The notes: generated by a model from the letters alone, not told the origin. DNA of 64,000 nucleotides from Bact-08 sp964533215 (GCA_964533215.1 CAZHLJ010000001.1:806001-870000); one strand, 5' to 3'; counted from the first letter of the stretch, positions 52,015-61,598 are shown. Program-made: numbers and translations.

Positions 52015-52785
52015 ATGAGCGACTCCTTTTTCGGTCTCTTTCATACACACACCAGTTGGCTGTATACTAAAATATACGAAAACAGCCTCTTCTTTTTCGA
52101 CTACTGGTCGCTGGTTCATCTATGGAGCGGGATAACATTAATCCTGCTCCTTACTGCTTTCAGGCTAAGACGGAAGTGGCTTTTACTATTTACTATATTA
52201 CTACTTTATGAAGTTCTGGAGATTGCCTTCCTATACTTTGCCTTGGATATTTTCAGGCCGGAAACCTTCAAGGATCAAGGTACGGATATTGTCATTGGCC
52301 TTTTTGGTGGAGCTGTCGGCTATCTTATGACATCGAGAAGGAAACTTCAGATTATCTTCTCTTCATTCACATTGGCATTTGTCTGGGTAGGCAATTACCA
52401 ATATCATTACAATATACCGTCGCTGAACACTCCGGGGCTGAATCTGTGGGCATTTTCACTTTGGTGGATAGGAGGGTGCCTTATAATAGAGCTCTTTCTG
52501 TTCATCAGAAAGAGGATTGAAAGCAGGACTCTCCAGTTGCTTACCTTCTGGCTGTCTTATGTGACTTTACTTCTGTTTATAGAATACATTGGCTATAATT
52601 TGCTAAATATAAGTGAAATGAGCTATTCAAGAAATAGTTATCTGATCTTCGGGCTTATTCATGGTAATTTCTGGCTTCATCTTTACTACCTTGTCGCTCC
52701 TTTCCTTATAATCATGTTCTATACAATTGTGAATAAACTTGTATCTCTTGGAAAAATGAACGAAAACCAAGTCGCTAAAGCATAG
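52015..52785 (+). CDS. Hypothetical polytopic membrane protein
   Basis: A 256-residue protein with about six or seven hydrophobic helices (for example LWSGITLILLLTAFRL, WLLLFTILLLYEVLEIAFLY, VTLLLFIEYIGYNLL) and few charged residues. I do not recognise the family, although LYEVLEI and DQGTDIVIGLFGG resemble small bacterial integral membrane proteins of unknown function. It lies 23 bases after fumarase and 11 before a membrane-anchored phosphoesterase, so the three could share a transcript. Confidence 0.6.
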   Translation: MSDSFFGLFHTHTSWLYTKIYENSLFFFDYWSLVHLWSGITLILLLTAFRLRRKWLLLFTILLLYEVLEIAFLYFALDIFRPETFKDQGTDIVIGLFGGAVGYLMTSRRKLQIIFSSFTLAFVWVGNYQYHYNIPSLNTPGLNLWAFSLWWIGGCLIIELFLFIRKRIESRTLQLLTFWLSYVTLLLFIEYIGYNLLNISEMSYSRNSYLIFGLIHGNFWLHLYYLVAPFLIIMFYTIVNKLVSLGKMNENQVAKA

Positions 52786-52796
52786 TTATAAAACCA

Positions 52797-53927
52797 GTGA
52801 AAAATATGTTTATAATAATTTCCCTTTTGGTAATTCTCGGAGTCACTTCGTATGTCTTTATAAGAGGTTGGCAATCGATGCAATATAGTATTTGGCTGAG
52901 AATTGCCTTCACCTTTGTATATTTTGGCTCCTTTGGATGCTTTTTTCTAAAAATGTTCTATGGAGACAATATGCCGGAAAATATTTCCGGACTCCTCTCG
53001 GCTGTGGGTTTCACCTGGTTGGTGGCAGTCATATACTTTGCCCTGTTTGCCCTCTCTCTTGACATTATCAGGCTGGCAAACCACTTTTTTAATTTCTATC
53101 CGGAATTTGTGCGTTCCGATTATCCTCTGGTCAAGCTTCTAAGCGCATCTCTTGGTGTTGTGGCTATATCTTTGATCCTGTTTTGCGGAAATATTAAGTT
53201 CAATAATCCGAAGGTTACAAAGCTGGATATATCTCTTGAGAGATATTCCATGGGTAGGGAGATAAGGATTGTCATGGCGAGTGACCTTCATCTCAGCTCT
53301 TATATCGGCAAGAAGGAGCTTGATAGATATGTGTCTCTAATAAACAGTCAGAAACCTGATATTGTAATCCTTGCAGGTGATATTGCCGACAGAAGTGTCA
53401 AACCCCTTTCTGATGAGAATGCTTCTGAAGTGCTATCTGCAATCAAATCCAGATATGGAGTATTTGCAATAAGCGGAAATCATGAATTTTACGGAGGTGA
53501 GCGTGAGAAGATATATGATTACATAAAATCTTCAGGAATCACATTTTTGCTGGACTCCTCAGTATTAGTTGCTGACAGTTCTCTTTATATAGTCGGGAGG
53601 GATGACAGGACAAACAGAAAACGGTCCTCATTGGAGAGTCTTGTGTCAGGATTGGACAGAGATATTCCTAAAATTTTACTTGATCATCAGCCTTACAATC
53701 TGGATGAAGCCATGCGCAACGGCATTGATCTCCAGCTTTCCGGACATACACACAATGGACAGTTCTGGCCGGGAAACCTTATTGTAAGATGGATATTTGA
53801 GTTACCTTACGGATATATGAAAAAAGGTGATACGCACTACTATGTCTCTTCCGGAGTAGGTCTATGGGGACCGAAGTACAGAATAGGTACAGAATCGGAA
53901 ATAGTATTATTGAACGTTAAATATTAA
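52797..53927 (+). CDS. Membrane-anchored metallophosphoesterase (YkuE-like)
   Basis: A 376-residue protein with four hydrophobic segments in the first 130 residues, then a calcineurin-like phosphoesterase. Metal ligands appear in order: SDLHLS (D-x-H), LAGDIADR (GD), GNHEFYGG (GNHE), DHQP and SGHTHNGQFWPG (GHTH). The YkuE-like group acts at the cell surface on phosphodiesters; the exact substrate is unknown. The start may be GTG at 52797 or ATG at 52806. Confidence 0.85.
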   Translation: MKNMFIIISLLVILGVTSYVFIRGWQSMQYSIWLRIAFTFVYFGSFGCFFLKMFYGDNMPENISGLLSAVGFTWLVAVIYFALFALSLDIIRLANHFFNFYPEFVRSDYPLVKLLSASLGVVAISLILFCGNIKFNNPKVTKLDISLERYSMGREIRIVMASDLHLSSYIGKKELDRYVSLINSQKPDIVILAGDIADRSVKPLSDENASEVLSAIKSRYGVFAISGNHEFYGGEREKIYDYIKSSGITFLLDSSVLVADSSLYIVGRDDRTNRKRSSLESLVSGLDRDIPKILLDHQPYNLDEAMRNGIDLQLSGHTHNGQFWPGNLIVRWIFELPYGYMKKGDTHYYVSSGVGLWGPKYRIGTESEIVLLNVKY

Positions 53928-53945
53928 TGGTGTACGGCCAAAGGG

Positions 53946-54761
53946 TTACCAACTGCCACCGGCTCCGCCGCCGCCGAACCCGCCGCCGCCGAATCCTCCA
54001 AATCCGCCACCGCCGAACCCGCCGCTGCTACCTCCACCAAAACCTCCGCCATGTCTTCCTGATCCGGAAAGAATAGATCCCAGAAGCAATACGTCCAACG
54101 CACTCGGACCTCTTCTGCCTCCTCCTCCTATATTGGTAGGTCCCTTCTTTTTAAAGACCATGGCCAAAAAGAAGATTACCATGAATACAACTACTGCGAT
54201 TGCTCCTGATCCGGAATCCTTTGTCTTTGCAGCATATTGCGCAGATGTATATTCCCCGGCAGCAATAGGCATTATCACGGCCAAAGCTTTATTTACTCCG
54301 CCAATATAGTTGTCTGAACGGAATTCCGGAATCATTTCGTTTTCTACAATCCTTTTGCAGATAGCATCAGGAAGCGCACCTTCAAGCCCATATCCTGTTG
54401 CGATGAAAACTTCTCCCCTTTCATTGCCGTTTTTAGGTTTTATAAGAATGACAACTCCGTTATCAAACTTTTCCTGACCAACTTTCCATTGTTCGCCTAT
54501 TGAGTATGCCATCTGAGACTTATCCATGCCCCCAAGGTCATTCATTGTAGCCACAACTATCTGGTTGGAAGTCTTATTTGAGAAATCTACCAGTTTGGTC
54601 TCCAGCGTGGAAACTTGCTCACTGGTGAAAATGCCTGCCAGATCATTAACCAACCGTGGCGGTGAGGGTCTTGCAGGAACCTGAGCCGAGATCCATGTGC
54701 TGCTTATAAGCAGAAGCAGGGTGATAATTGCCGTTGCCCTATTCGCCAAATGAGATTTCAT
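53946..54761 (-). CDS. TPM-domain (YgcG-like) membrane protein
   Basis: About 271 residues. Signal peptide, TPM domain (about 32-160; VNDLAGIFTSEQVSTLETKL, IVVATMNDLGG, GVVILIKPKN), one membrane helix (AIAVVVFMVIFFLAMVF) and a glycine-rich C-terminal tail. TPM proteins of the YgcG/Psb32 type often pair with LemA. The reading could start four codons upstream at 54773. It overlaps the preceding smaller TPM gene and is part of a three-gene minus-strand operon with LemA. Its role in the envelope is not established. Confidence 0.85.
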   Translation of the reverse strand: MKSHLANRATAIITLLLLISSTWISAQVPARPSPPRLVNDLAGIFTSEQVSTLETKLVDFSNKTSNQIVVATMNDLGGMDKSQMAYSIGEQWKVGQEKFDNGVVILIKPKNGNERGEVFIATGYGLEGALPDAICKRIVENEMIPEFRSDNYIGGVNKALAVIMPIAAGEYTSAQYAAKTKDSGSGAIAVVVFMVIFFLAMVFKKKGPTNIGGGGRRGPSALDVLLLGSILSGSGRHGGGFGGGSSGGFGGGGFGGFGGGGFGGGGAGGSW

Positions 54762-55176
54762 TACTCTGTTCATTTACATCGTCATTTTGATATGGGAAAA
54801 ACTCTTTTAGCTTATCACCGGCCATACAAATAGCAAGTGTAAGTCCAGGTACAATATCGCCGGATGCTAAATAACTAAGCATCTTCAGCTTGATGTCGTC
54901 CCAAAAATTTGCGGGAACCTTTGTATTGATACCGGTATCTCCGATAATTGCATATTTTCTGGAGTTGATAGCCAGATATATGAGTACGCCGTTACGTTCC
55001 TTTGTCTGGAACATCTTGATTTTATTGAAGATATACACAGCTCTCTCCACAGGATCACCTTTGCAGGCAGATTCTATGTGCACCCTTATCTCTCCGGAGG
55101 TGTTGAGTTCTGCAGATTCAATGGCTTTAACAATTAAAGTCTGATCTGCCTTGGAAATCAGGTTAGAAGATGACAC
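54739..55176 (-). CDS. Small TPM-domain protein
   Basis: A 145-residue soluble protein with a TPM domain only (LISKADQTLIVKAIESAE, GEIRVHIESACKGDPVERA, NGVLIYLAINSRKYAIIGD). There is no signal peptide and no glycine-rich tail, so it probably acts in the cytoplasm, or at the membrane face as a partner of the larger TPM protein. It lies three bases after lemA and overlaps the large TPM gene by about 20-35 bases. Confidence 0.8.
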   Translation of the reverse strand: MSSSNLISKADQTLIVKAIESAELNTSGEIRVHIESACKGDPVERAVYIFNKIKMFQTKERNGVLIYLAINSRKYAIIGDTGINTKVPANFWDDIKLKMLSYLASGDIVPGLTLAICMAGDKLKEFFPYQNDDVNEQSNEISFGE

Positions 55177-55179
55177 GGC

Positions 55180-55776
55180 TTAAAACTCCACTTTTGGAGC
55201 ATTTTCTGAACCCTCTTTTGCCTCAAAGTAGGCCTTTCTCTCAAACCCACAGATACCGGCAATAATATTTCTGGGGAACTGGCGGATGAATGTGTTGTAT
55301 TCTTTTGCAACATCATTGAATTTCTGCCTTTCAACAGTTATCCTGTTCTCTGTTCCTTCCAGCTGAGCCTGGAGTTCAAGGAAATTCTGGTTTGCCTTTA
55401 GGTCAGGATAGCGTTCCACAACAACCATCAACTTACCCAATGCTGTACTTAGTTCTCCTTGTGCAGCCTGAAATTTGTTCAGACTCTCCTGTGTCATTTT
55501 TGTAGGATCTATTGTTGTCTGGGTAGCCTTTGCCCTGGCATTCACAACACCTTCGAGAGTCTCCTGCTCGTGTGCGGCATACCCTTTTACAGTTGCGACA
55601 AGGTTGGGAATAAGGTCTGCTCGTCTCTGATAAACGTTTTCAACCTGCGACCATGCCGAGGTGACTTGCTCTTCGCCGGCAACCATTTTGTTGTATCCAC
55701 CCATGGCCCAGAAGAAAAATATAGCTAAAACGCCAAGGACCACAAGAAGAGTAATAATGCCTTTTGATAGTTTCAT
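55180..55776 (-). CDS. lemA: LemA family protein
   Basis: A 198-residue membrane protein: one N-terminal helix (IITLLVVLGVLAIFFFWAM), then the helical LemA domain (about 35-180) with QVENVYQRRADLIPNLVATV and the end PRNIIAGICGFERKAYFE. LemA proteins face outward and are found beside TPM proteins across bacteria; their mechanism is unknown. It is the first gene of the LemA-TPM-TPM operon, and no clear promoter consensus is seen ahead of it. Confidence 0.9.
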   Translation of the reverse strand: MKLSKGIITLLVVLGVLAIFFFWAMGGYNKMVAGEEQVTSAWSQVENVYQRRADLIPNLVATVKGYAAHEQETLEGVVNARAKATQTTIDPTKMTQESLNKFQAAQGELSTALGKLMVVVERYPDLKANQNFLELQAQLEGTENRITVERQKFNDVAKEYNTFIRQFPRNIIAGICGFERKAYFEAKEGSENAPKVEF

Positions 55777-55800
55777 AAGATTAAAATTTAGTGGTTATTA

Positions 55801-56838
55801 TTATTTTGTGGGAATTCTACGGACACACCTTACAGATGCACCAAAAGAACTTTTATTGGCATAATTGTACGGGAAGTCGGCATTGTCAAAGTAGATGTAC
55901 CTATATCCTGCATTCCTGGAATCCTTTTCAGTAGACGACCACCAGAAACCATATAGATTCAGGTTCTCGAAGTTCGACAGTTCTCTGGAGATATTTCCAC
56001 CCGGAAGGGCGTTCCACGAAAATAGATTTCCTTTAACATTGTTTGGACTGTACTTCCAAATATTTCCTGAGTTCAACAGCGCGTTGACAGTTACTTTCCC
56101 GCCAAGCCCGGTCCATTTGTTGTCAAATGCCAAGGCTGTGCCTCCATTCAGAGCTTTAGCCAGATCTTCCCAGTCCTTTTCTGTTGGAACTGACCATCCG
56201 GCAGGGCAAATTCCTTGAGGACCTACTCCAAGGGTGTTGGCAGAGACTCCTCCTGTTGCCTCGTCCCAAGAGTACAAACGGCCAAAGATATATGCTATTG
56301 CATCTGCATTTTTGTATGGTTTTCCAGCTCCTTTCCAATTTAAGTTTCCGGTAAACCAATCCAGATTTCCAATAGAGTTGTAATAATATTTCTGTCCGTC
56401 TCTGGAATCCAGAATTGAGTACGGAGTCTTTACAACGCCTGAAAAGTTCTCTTCTGAGAAAGGGTCTATGACAGTAGTGGATTGTGACAAGGATTTGCTG
56501 TTATATACTTTATTGTCATCTGAGGCAAGGCATGTGATTATGTAATCTCCGCATTTTGCGGGAGCAATGACAACTGCATTCTGCCCTTTTATTGAATCCA
56601 CACTAAATCCGGTGGTAGTCCATTTATATGTGATTCCCGAAGCAGGTACGGTAATGCCGGAAGCATTCAGTTTAACCTCGCTGGAGGCAAGGACGTATAC
56701 CGGGAGGTTATAGGAAAGAGTCCCGGTCATGTATTCTTTATCAGAAGAATCAGAGTCTTTATCATCCTTACTACAAGAGGTTCCGATGCATACAGAAGCA
56801 ATGATTATCGGAATAAAAAAACTGGCAAATTGTCTCAT
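55801..56838 (-). CDS. FISUMP-domain lipoprotein
   Basis: A 345-residue exported lipoprotein (lipobox ending at Cys 22, IGTSCSKD). An Ig-like or PKD-type segment (about 50-130) precedes the C-terminal Fibrobacter succinogenes paralogous domain with GICPAGWSVPTEKDWEDLAK, FWWSSTEKDS and ASVRCVRRI. This domain is widespread on Bacteroidota surface proteins, function unknown. A -7 element lies 30 bases upstream. The lemA gene is only 24 bases away on the same strand but downstream. Confidence 0.8.
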   Translation of the reverse strand: MRQFASFFIPIIIASVCIGTSCSKDDKDSDSSDKEYMTGTLSYNLPVYVLASSEVKLNASGITVPASGITYKWTTTGFSVDSIKGQNAVVIAPAKCGDYIITCLASDDNKVYNSKSLSQSTTVIDPFSEENFSGVVKTPYSILDSRDGQKYYYNSIGNLDWFTGNLNWKGAGKPYKNADAIAYIFGRLYSWDEATGGVSANTLGVGPQGICPAGWSVPTEKDWEDLAKALNGGTALAFDNKWTGLGGKVTVNALLNSGNIWKYSPNNVKGNLFSWNALPGGNISRELSNFENLNLYGFWWSSTEKDSRNAGYRYIYFDNADFPYNYANKSSFGASVRCVRRIPTK

Positions 56839-56867
56839 ATAATTTATTATAGTTCTTTTGTAACATA

Positions 56868-56875
56868 CAAAGATA
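56868..56875 (-). promoter_or_regulatory. -7 element TATCTTTG of the FISUMP lipoprotein
   Basis: Minus-strand TATCTTTG, 29 bases before the start codon. It is back to back with the apbE promoter, only 12 bases apart. Confidence 0.5.
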
Positions 56876-56887
56876 TGTTTTTTTATC

Positions 56888-56895
56888 TAAATTTG
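56888..56895 (+). promoter_or_regulatory. -7 element TAAATTTG of apbE
   Basis: Fits TAnnTTTG and lies 20 bases before the ATG at 56916; because it overlaps a GTG at 56895, that codon is not the start. Confidence 0.5.
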
Positions 56896-56915
56896 TGCCA
56901 AACTACTCAGTAGCC

Positions 56916-57920
56916 ATGAAATATTGCAGAGAGAGCCTTTTTATTTTTCAGATAATAATTTATACATCTTTATTAACCATTGGGTGCACTACTCTCAAAG
57001 AGTACAGGACTATCGATGGCTTTACCCAAGGAACGACTTTTCACATAGCATATTCTGCTGATATTCCCGATTCTCTGGATAGTGTTGTGGGGACAACCCT
57101 TAAAAGGGTGGACAACTCTCTCTCTGTATACAACGATAGCTCAATTATTTCAAGATTGAACAGGGGAGAGAATGTCCGGATGGATTCAATTTTCATAAAT
57201 GTGTTCAATAAATCAAGAGAGATGTACAACATAAGCGAAGGTGCCTTTGATATTTCGGGAGCACCGTTCTTTGACGCTTGGGGGTTCGGATTCAAGAACA
57301 GAGTGCATGTCACTCAGAAAATCATAGACAGCATAAAGGTTTTTGTGGGAATGGACAAGGTGAGGATAGAGAATGGGGTGCTTATAAAAAGTGATCCGAG
57401 GCTTTCTTTGAATGCCAATGCGATAGCCCAAGGCTATACTCCAGATCTGATCGCTTCTGAGTTTGACAGATTGGGTATAAAAAACTATATGATTGAGGTT
57501 GGAGGAGAGATCTTTTGCAAAGGGGTGAATCCTGAAGGGAAAGAGTGGACTGTTGGAATTGACAAGCCTGTAGAGGGGAATATGGATCCGGGTGAAAACC
57601 TTCAGACTATAATCTCCATTTCCGGCAGAGGATTGGCCACATCTGGCAACTACCGCAAATTTTATGAAGAGGGAGGCGAGAAATATTCCCATACAATAGA
57701 TCCAAGGACGGGCTATCCTGTCAGGCACAATCTTCTGAGTGCAACGGTAATTGCAGAAGATGCCATGACTGCAGATGCTTATGCTACCTATTTTATGGTG
57801 ATAGGATTGGAAAAGACAGAAAAGTTTCTGGAAAATAACAAGCAGATAGATGCCTACCTTGTCTATTCTCAGGGGAACGAATTCAAGGTCTTTAAGACAA
57901 ATGGAGTGAAGATCAAATAA
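56916..57920 (+). CDS. apbE: FAD:protein FMN transferase (ApbE-like lipoprotein)
   Basis: About 334 residues. It attaches FMN through a phosphoester bond to Ser/Thr of exported redox proteins such as RnfG or NqrC. Signal peptide with lipobox (LTIGCTT), then the ApbE domain: SLSVYNDSSIISRLNRGE, FDISGAPFFDAWGF, NANAIAQGY, GGEIFCKG, the catalytic HTIDPRTGYPV and the Mg-binding AMTADAYATYFMV. No Rnf or Nqr genes are in the window. The start is ATG 56916, after the promoter element. Confidence 0.92.
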   Translation: MKYCRESLFIFQIIIYTSLLTIGCTTLKEYRTIDGFTQGTTFHIAYSADIPDSLDSVVGTTLKRVDNSLSVYNDSSIISRLNRGENVRMDSIFINVFNKSREMYNISEGAFDISGAPFFDAWGFGFKNRVHVTQKIIDSIKVFVGMDKVRIENGVLIKSDPRLSLNANAIAQGYTPDLIASEFDRLGIKNYMIEVGGEIFCKGVNPEGKEWTVGIDKPVEGNMDPGENLQTIISISGRGLATSGNYRKFYEEGGEKYSHTIDPRTGYPVRHNLLSATVIAEDAMTADAYATYFMVIGLEKTEKFLENNKQIDAYLVYSQGNEFKVFKTNGVKIK

Positions 57921-57950
57921 ACAGATAAACTTAACCTAACCTAAACAACT

Positions 57951-59570
57951 ATGTCAGACAATATTTCAAGAAGAGGTTTCCTGAAAAGCTCACTTGTGGC
58001 CGGAGCGGCGATGAGCCTTGGATTTTACGATTCAAAGAAAATCAGTGTCAATAACCATTTTGACACGATAATTTCAAATGGCTTGATTTATACAGGAGAT
58101 GGTAAAGCCCCAATAAATGGATCTCTTGGAATAAAAAACGGTAAGATAGCGGCTATAGGCTCTATCGGAGAGAGTGCTGACAAGATTGTAGATGCAAAAG
58201 GTTATGCGGTATCACCAGGCTTTATAGACATACATTCTCATACAGATGATAGGATTTTTGATGCTCTGCTTGGTGATAGCAAGATTTTTCAAGGGGTGAC
58301 CACAGATGTTAGTGGAAACTGTGGAGAGAGTGTCTTCCCTAAGCGTGGATGGAGAAGCATTTCGGATTTCAATGAAGAACTTTCAAAGCAGAAATTTGGG
58401 TTCAATTTCAGAAGTTTTATAGGACAGGGAACACTTAGGGAGGTTGTTGTAGGACCTAATAATATTCCGGCCACTGCCGCTCAGATAGATGAAATGAAGG
58501 CTTTGCTGGAGCAGGAGCTGGAGAGGGGTGCTGTCGGTATGACCTGCGGGCTTGAGTATGTGCCTAGTTCATACGCCTCTGACGATGAGATTGTGGAATT
58601 ACTGAAAGTTGTAGCTAAACATGATAAGCTCTTTGCAATTCACATGAGAAATGAGGATGACAGGGTAGAGGAGTCGGTTGCCGAAGCTATATCGCTGGCT
58701 AAAAGATCCGGTGCCAGATTGGAGATATCACATCTTAAGGCTCAGAATGCAAGGAACTGGCACAAGGCCCCCGCTCTCATAAAGCAGATCGAAACAGCTT
58801 CGAAGGAGGGTCTGGACATAGCATTTGACCGTTACCCATACATTGCCTTCTCCACAGATATGACCATCTTCATGCCTTTGGACGATCGTCAGGGGACAAC
58901 AGACGAGGTGATTGCAAGATTGCAGAACGAGCAGAAATCAAAATCCATTGGAGAGTATACGGAGGGAAGGATTGGCAGGTTGGGTGGTCCGCAGAATGTT
59001 GTCGTGACATCGTCCAGGTTGCCTGAGAATAAAAAATATATTGGCTTGAATCTGGAGGAGTGTGCAAAATTATCCGGTCTGGATGTGTGGCCATTCATGA
59101 AGAAGCTTATGATAGACGAAAGGATGAAGGTTGATATCATCGGCTTTGCAATGAAGGAGGAGAATGTAAAACTGTTCTTGTCTCATCCTCTTGGTATGCC
59201 TATATCGGATTGCGGAATGTACTCACCTACAGGCAAGTTGTCGGAAAGTATGCCTCACCCAAGGGCTTATGGCAGTTTTCCTAGATTCATTGGAAAATAT
59301 TGCAGAGACGAAAAACTCATGAATCTTTCACAGGCAATCCATAAATGTACAGCTCTTCCTGCCTCTAGAATCAAGCTCAGGGATAGGGGCTTGCTATCTG
59401 TCGGATATAAGGCAGATATAGTTGTGTTTAATCCTGACACTATAATAGACAGAGCCACTTTTGCTGAACCACACCAGTTTGCGGCGGGAATTGAACATGT
59501 TCTGGTAAACGGAATATGGACAATCAAGAATGGTCTGGCGACCGGAGATATGGGAGGCGAGACCGTATAG
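57951..59570 (+). CDS. Tat-exported N-acyl-D-amino acid deacylase (D-aminoacylase)
   Basis: A 539-residue amidohydrolase. The N-terminus is a twin-arginine signal (SRRGFLKSSLVAGAAMS), so the folded enzyme is probably exported. The catalytic region (about 90-500) shows FIDIHSHTDDR (metal His pair), VSGNCGESVFP, EISHLKAQN and AFDRYPYIA, as in D-aminoacylases and D-glutamate deacylases. It would release D-amino acids from N-acyl forms, for example from peptidoglycan. It follows apbE by 30 bases and converges on phoH. Confidence 0.85.
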   Translation: MSDNISRRGFLKSSLVAGAAMSLGFYDSKKISVNNHFDTIISNGLIYTGDGKAPINGSLGIKNGKIAAIGSIGESADKIVDAKGYAVSPGFIDIHSHTDDRIFDALLGDSKIFQGVTTDVSGNCGESVFPKRGWRSISDFNEELSKQKFGFNFRSFIGQGTLREVVVGPNNIPATAAQIDEMKALLEQELERGAVGMTCGLEYVPSSYASDDEIVELLKVVAKHDKLFAIHMRNEDDRVEESVAEAISLAKRSGARLEISHLKAQNARNWHKAPALIKQIETASKEGLDIAFDRYPYIAFSTDMTIFMPLDDRQGTTDEVIARLQNEQKSKSIGEYTEGRIGRLGGPQNVVVTSSRLPENKKYIGLNLEECAKLSGLDVWPFMKKLMIDERMKVDIIGFAMKEENVKLFLSHPLGMPISDCGMYSPTGKLSESMPHPRAYGSFPRFIGKYCRDEKLMNLSQAIHKCTALPASRIKLRDRGLLSVGYKADIVVFNPDTIIDRATFAEPHQFAAGIEHVLVNGIWTIKNGLATGDMGGETV

Positions 59571-59576
59571 GGCTGT

Positions 59577-60530
59577 TTATTCTGCCGACTCTTCGCTTTT
59601 TTCAAAAGCGTGTACGATTTTAGAGACAAGCGCGTGCCTTACGATATCTTCTTTTTCGAAGTTGATGGTTGTAATGCCCTTGATCTTGCTGCATAGTTCA
59701 ACACCTTTAAGCAGACCGGAATCCGATTTTTTAGGAAGATCTACCTGTGTAGCATCACCGGTCACAATAAATTTTGCATTGTTTCCCATTCTGGTCAGAA
59801 ACATCTTAAGTTGTCCCAAGGTGGTATTCTGTGCTTCGTCCAGAATTACGAAAGCATTGTCTAATGTACGTCCTCTCATATAGGCTAGGGGCGCTATCTG
59901 AATGGTGCCATCTTCCATAAGAGTCTGTAGCTTTTTTGAAGGAAGCATGTCTCTAAGGGCATCGTAGAGTGGCTGAAGGTATGGGTCTAGTTTTTCTCTC
60001 AGATCCCCGGGTAAAAACCCTAGTCTTTCACCGGCTTCTACGGCTGGACGGGTGAGAATAAGCCTTTTTACCTCCTTGTTCTTGAGGGCCCTCACGGCAA
60101 GGGCTATTGCAGTATATGTCTTGCCTGTACCGGCAGGTCCTACTGCAAAAATGAGATCGTTCTGGTAATAGCCTGCCACCAGTTTCCTTTGATTCTTTGT
60201 TCTGGCCCGTATGACTTTTCCGTCTGTTCCGTAGACAATTATATCCTTCTCGTCCGAATCACTCTTGGTGCTGTTTGCCGATCCGTCAAACAGGCTGTTT
60301 ATGTCATCTTCGTTAAGACGACTTTTGCGGCCTCTCAAATCGGTAAGTATGTTTAGTTTTTCTTCGAACTTTGTTATGTCGCTGACACTCCCGCGAAGAA
60401 AAATCTCCGACCCTCTAGCAACAACTTTCATTTTTGGAAAGTAACTGCTAAGCAGGTCGATGAGTTTATTGTTGATGCCAAAAATATCGATCGGGTCGAT
60501 TTCCTCAAGTGTAATTATCCTCTCTATCAT
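59577..60530 (-). CDS. PhoH-family ATPase
   Basis: A 317-residue protein. Residues 1-75 have an N-terminal KH-like region, followed by the PhoH ATPase: GPAGTGKTYTAIALAV (Walker A, about 130), LTRPAVEAGERLGFLPGD, FVILDEAQNTT (Walker B with Asp-Glu) and TGDATQVDLP. Family members link to RNA metabolism; in Bacteroidota the gene is usually near ribosome-maturation genes, not seen here. It overlaps the end of capA by four bases (ATGA) and is translated with it. Confidence 0.9.
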   Translation of the reverse strand: MIERIITLEEIDPIDIFGINNKLIDLLSSYFPKMKVVARGSEIFLRGSVSDITKFEEKLNILTDLRGRKSRLNEDDINSLFDGSANSTKSDSDEKDIIVYGTDGKVIRARTKNQRKLVAGYYQNDLIFAVGPAGTGKTYTAIALAVRALKNKEVKRLILTRPAVEAGERLGFLPGDLREKLDPYLQPLYDALRDMLPSKKLQTLMEDGTIQIAPLAYMRGRTLDNAFVILDEAQNTTLGQLKMFLTRMGNNAKFIVTGDATQVDLPKKSDSGLLKGVELCSKIKGITTINFEKEDIVRHALVSKIVHAFEKSEESAE

Positions 60531-61594
60531 TTCTTAAACCGTAAATAGTGCTGTTTCATGTTCCTGTAATCTCCCTTGTCTTTGAAAAGATCGGGCCTTT
60601 CCAGAAACTCCTTGATTGGCAAAATTGAGAAATTTTTGTCAAACATCTTTGGTCTGGAGGTCCATATATATTCGAACTCCGGTGGAAGAATTCTTTTTTT
60701 GCCCTCTTTATCCTTGGATAACAGTATTCCTGCAATCATGCCTATTCTGGTGTTTTGTGCTGTCATACTGGAAATTGCGTTTCCCAAAGAGTAGACAGTT
60801 ATATGTCTTATTTCGCCGCTTTGCTCGTATTCTATTCTGTAGTCCTGAGGTACGTGAGGATGTGAGCCAATTATAATGTCTGCCCCGTTCTTATAGAAAA
60901 AACTTTCAATACGTTCCTGCTCCTTTGAGTGTTTGAGACTGTATTCATTACCCCAGTGAAGACAGACAATTATAAAATCCGGACCGGACTCTACAGCTCT
61001 TGCCAGATCCCTCTTTATCGCTGATGTGTCCAGAATCTTCACCACAAAAGGGGAAGGTATGCGTATGCCGTTTGTTCCGTATGTATAGTTGAGGAAAGCT
61101 ATCCGAAAGTTTTTTACTTTGACTATCAGTGGATTCTTTTCATTTTCCTCTTGACTGTCGCGGTAAATACCTGTATACAAGACACTGAGACTGTCGTATG
61201 CATCAATAGCCCCCTGCAGTCCTCTCTTTCCTTTGTCGCATATGTGATTGTTAGCGGCAAGGAAGAGGTCTATGCCGGCCTTTTTGGAGCCGGATATAAG
61301 AGAGTGAGGAGAAGAGAAGCTTGGATATCCTGTGTATGGTGGTTTGGCAAAAGATGTCTCCATATTTGCAACCCTGAAGTCTGCCTGTTCAAATATATTT
61401 TCCAGATACCGGAAATATGAAGAGTAGTCATATGAAGATGGGCTATTGCTCTTTCCTTTTGAGTGGCGGGCAGCATCCAACTGTGTCTGGTGTTGCATTA
61501 TGTCTCCAATGAAGAGTAACTTAAGAGTGTCATTATCATTCGAAAGGAAATTTGACACCAAAGCTTGTAAATATATGAAAAGGACCATTTTCAT
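60527..61594 (-). CDS. CapA-family protein
   Basis: A 355-residue CapA/PgsA-type metallophosphoesterase-like protein. LLFIGDIMQHQTQLDAA (about 26-42), NMETSF, LAANNHICDKG, IVCLHWGNEYS and GSHPHVPQDY mark the family's metal site. Relatives attach or export poly-gamma-glutamate capsule, but many Bacteroidota copies have no capsule genes nearby, as here. The start could be 61594 or 61588; the promoter element sits only about five bases upstream, so the true start may be further inside. Confidence 0.85.
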   Translation of the reverse strand: MKMVLFIYLQALVSNFLSNDNDTLKLLFIGDIMQHQTQLDAARHSKGKSNSPSSYDYSSYFRYLENIFEQADFRVANMETSFAKPPYTGYPSFSSPHSLISGSKKAGIDLFLAANNHICDKGKRGLQGAIDAYDSLSVLYTGIYRDSQEENEKNPLIVKVKNFRIAFLNYTYGTNGIRIPSPFVVKILDTSAIKRDLARAVESGPDFIIVCLHWGNEYSLKHSKEQERIESFFYKNGADIIIGSHPHVPQDYRIEYEQSGEIRHITVYSLGNAISSMTAQNTRIGMIAGILLSKDKEGKKRILPPEFEYIWTSRPKMFDKNFSILPIKEFLERPDLFKDKGDYRNMKQHYLRFKK

Positions 61595-61598
61595 GTTT

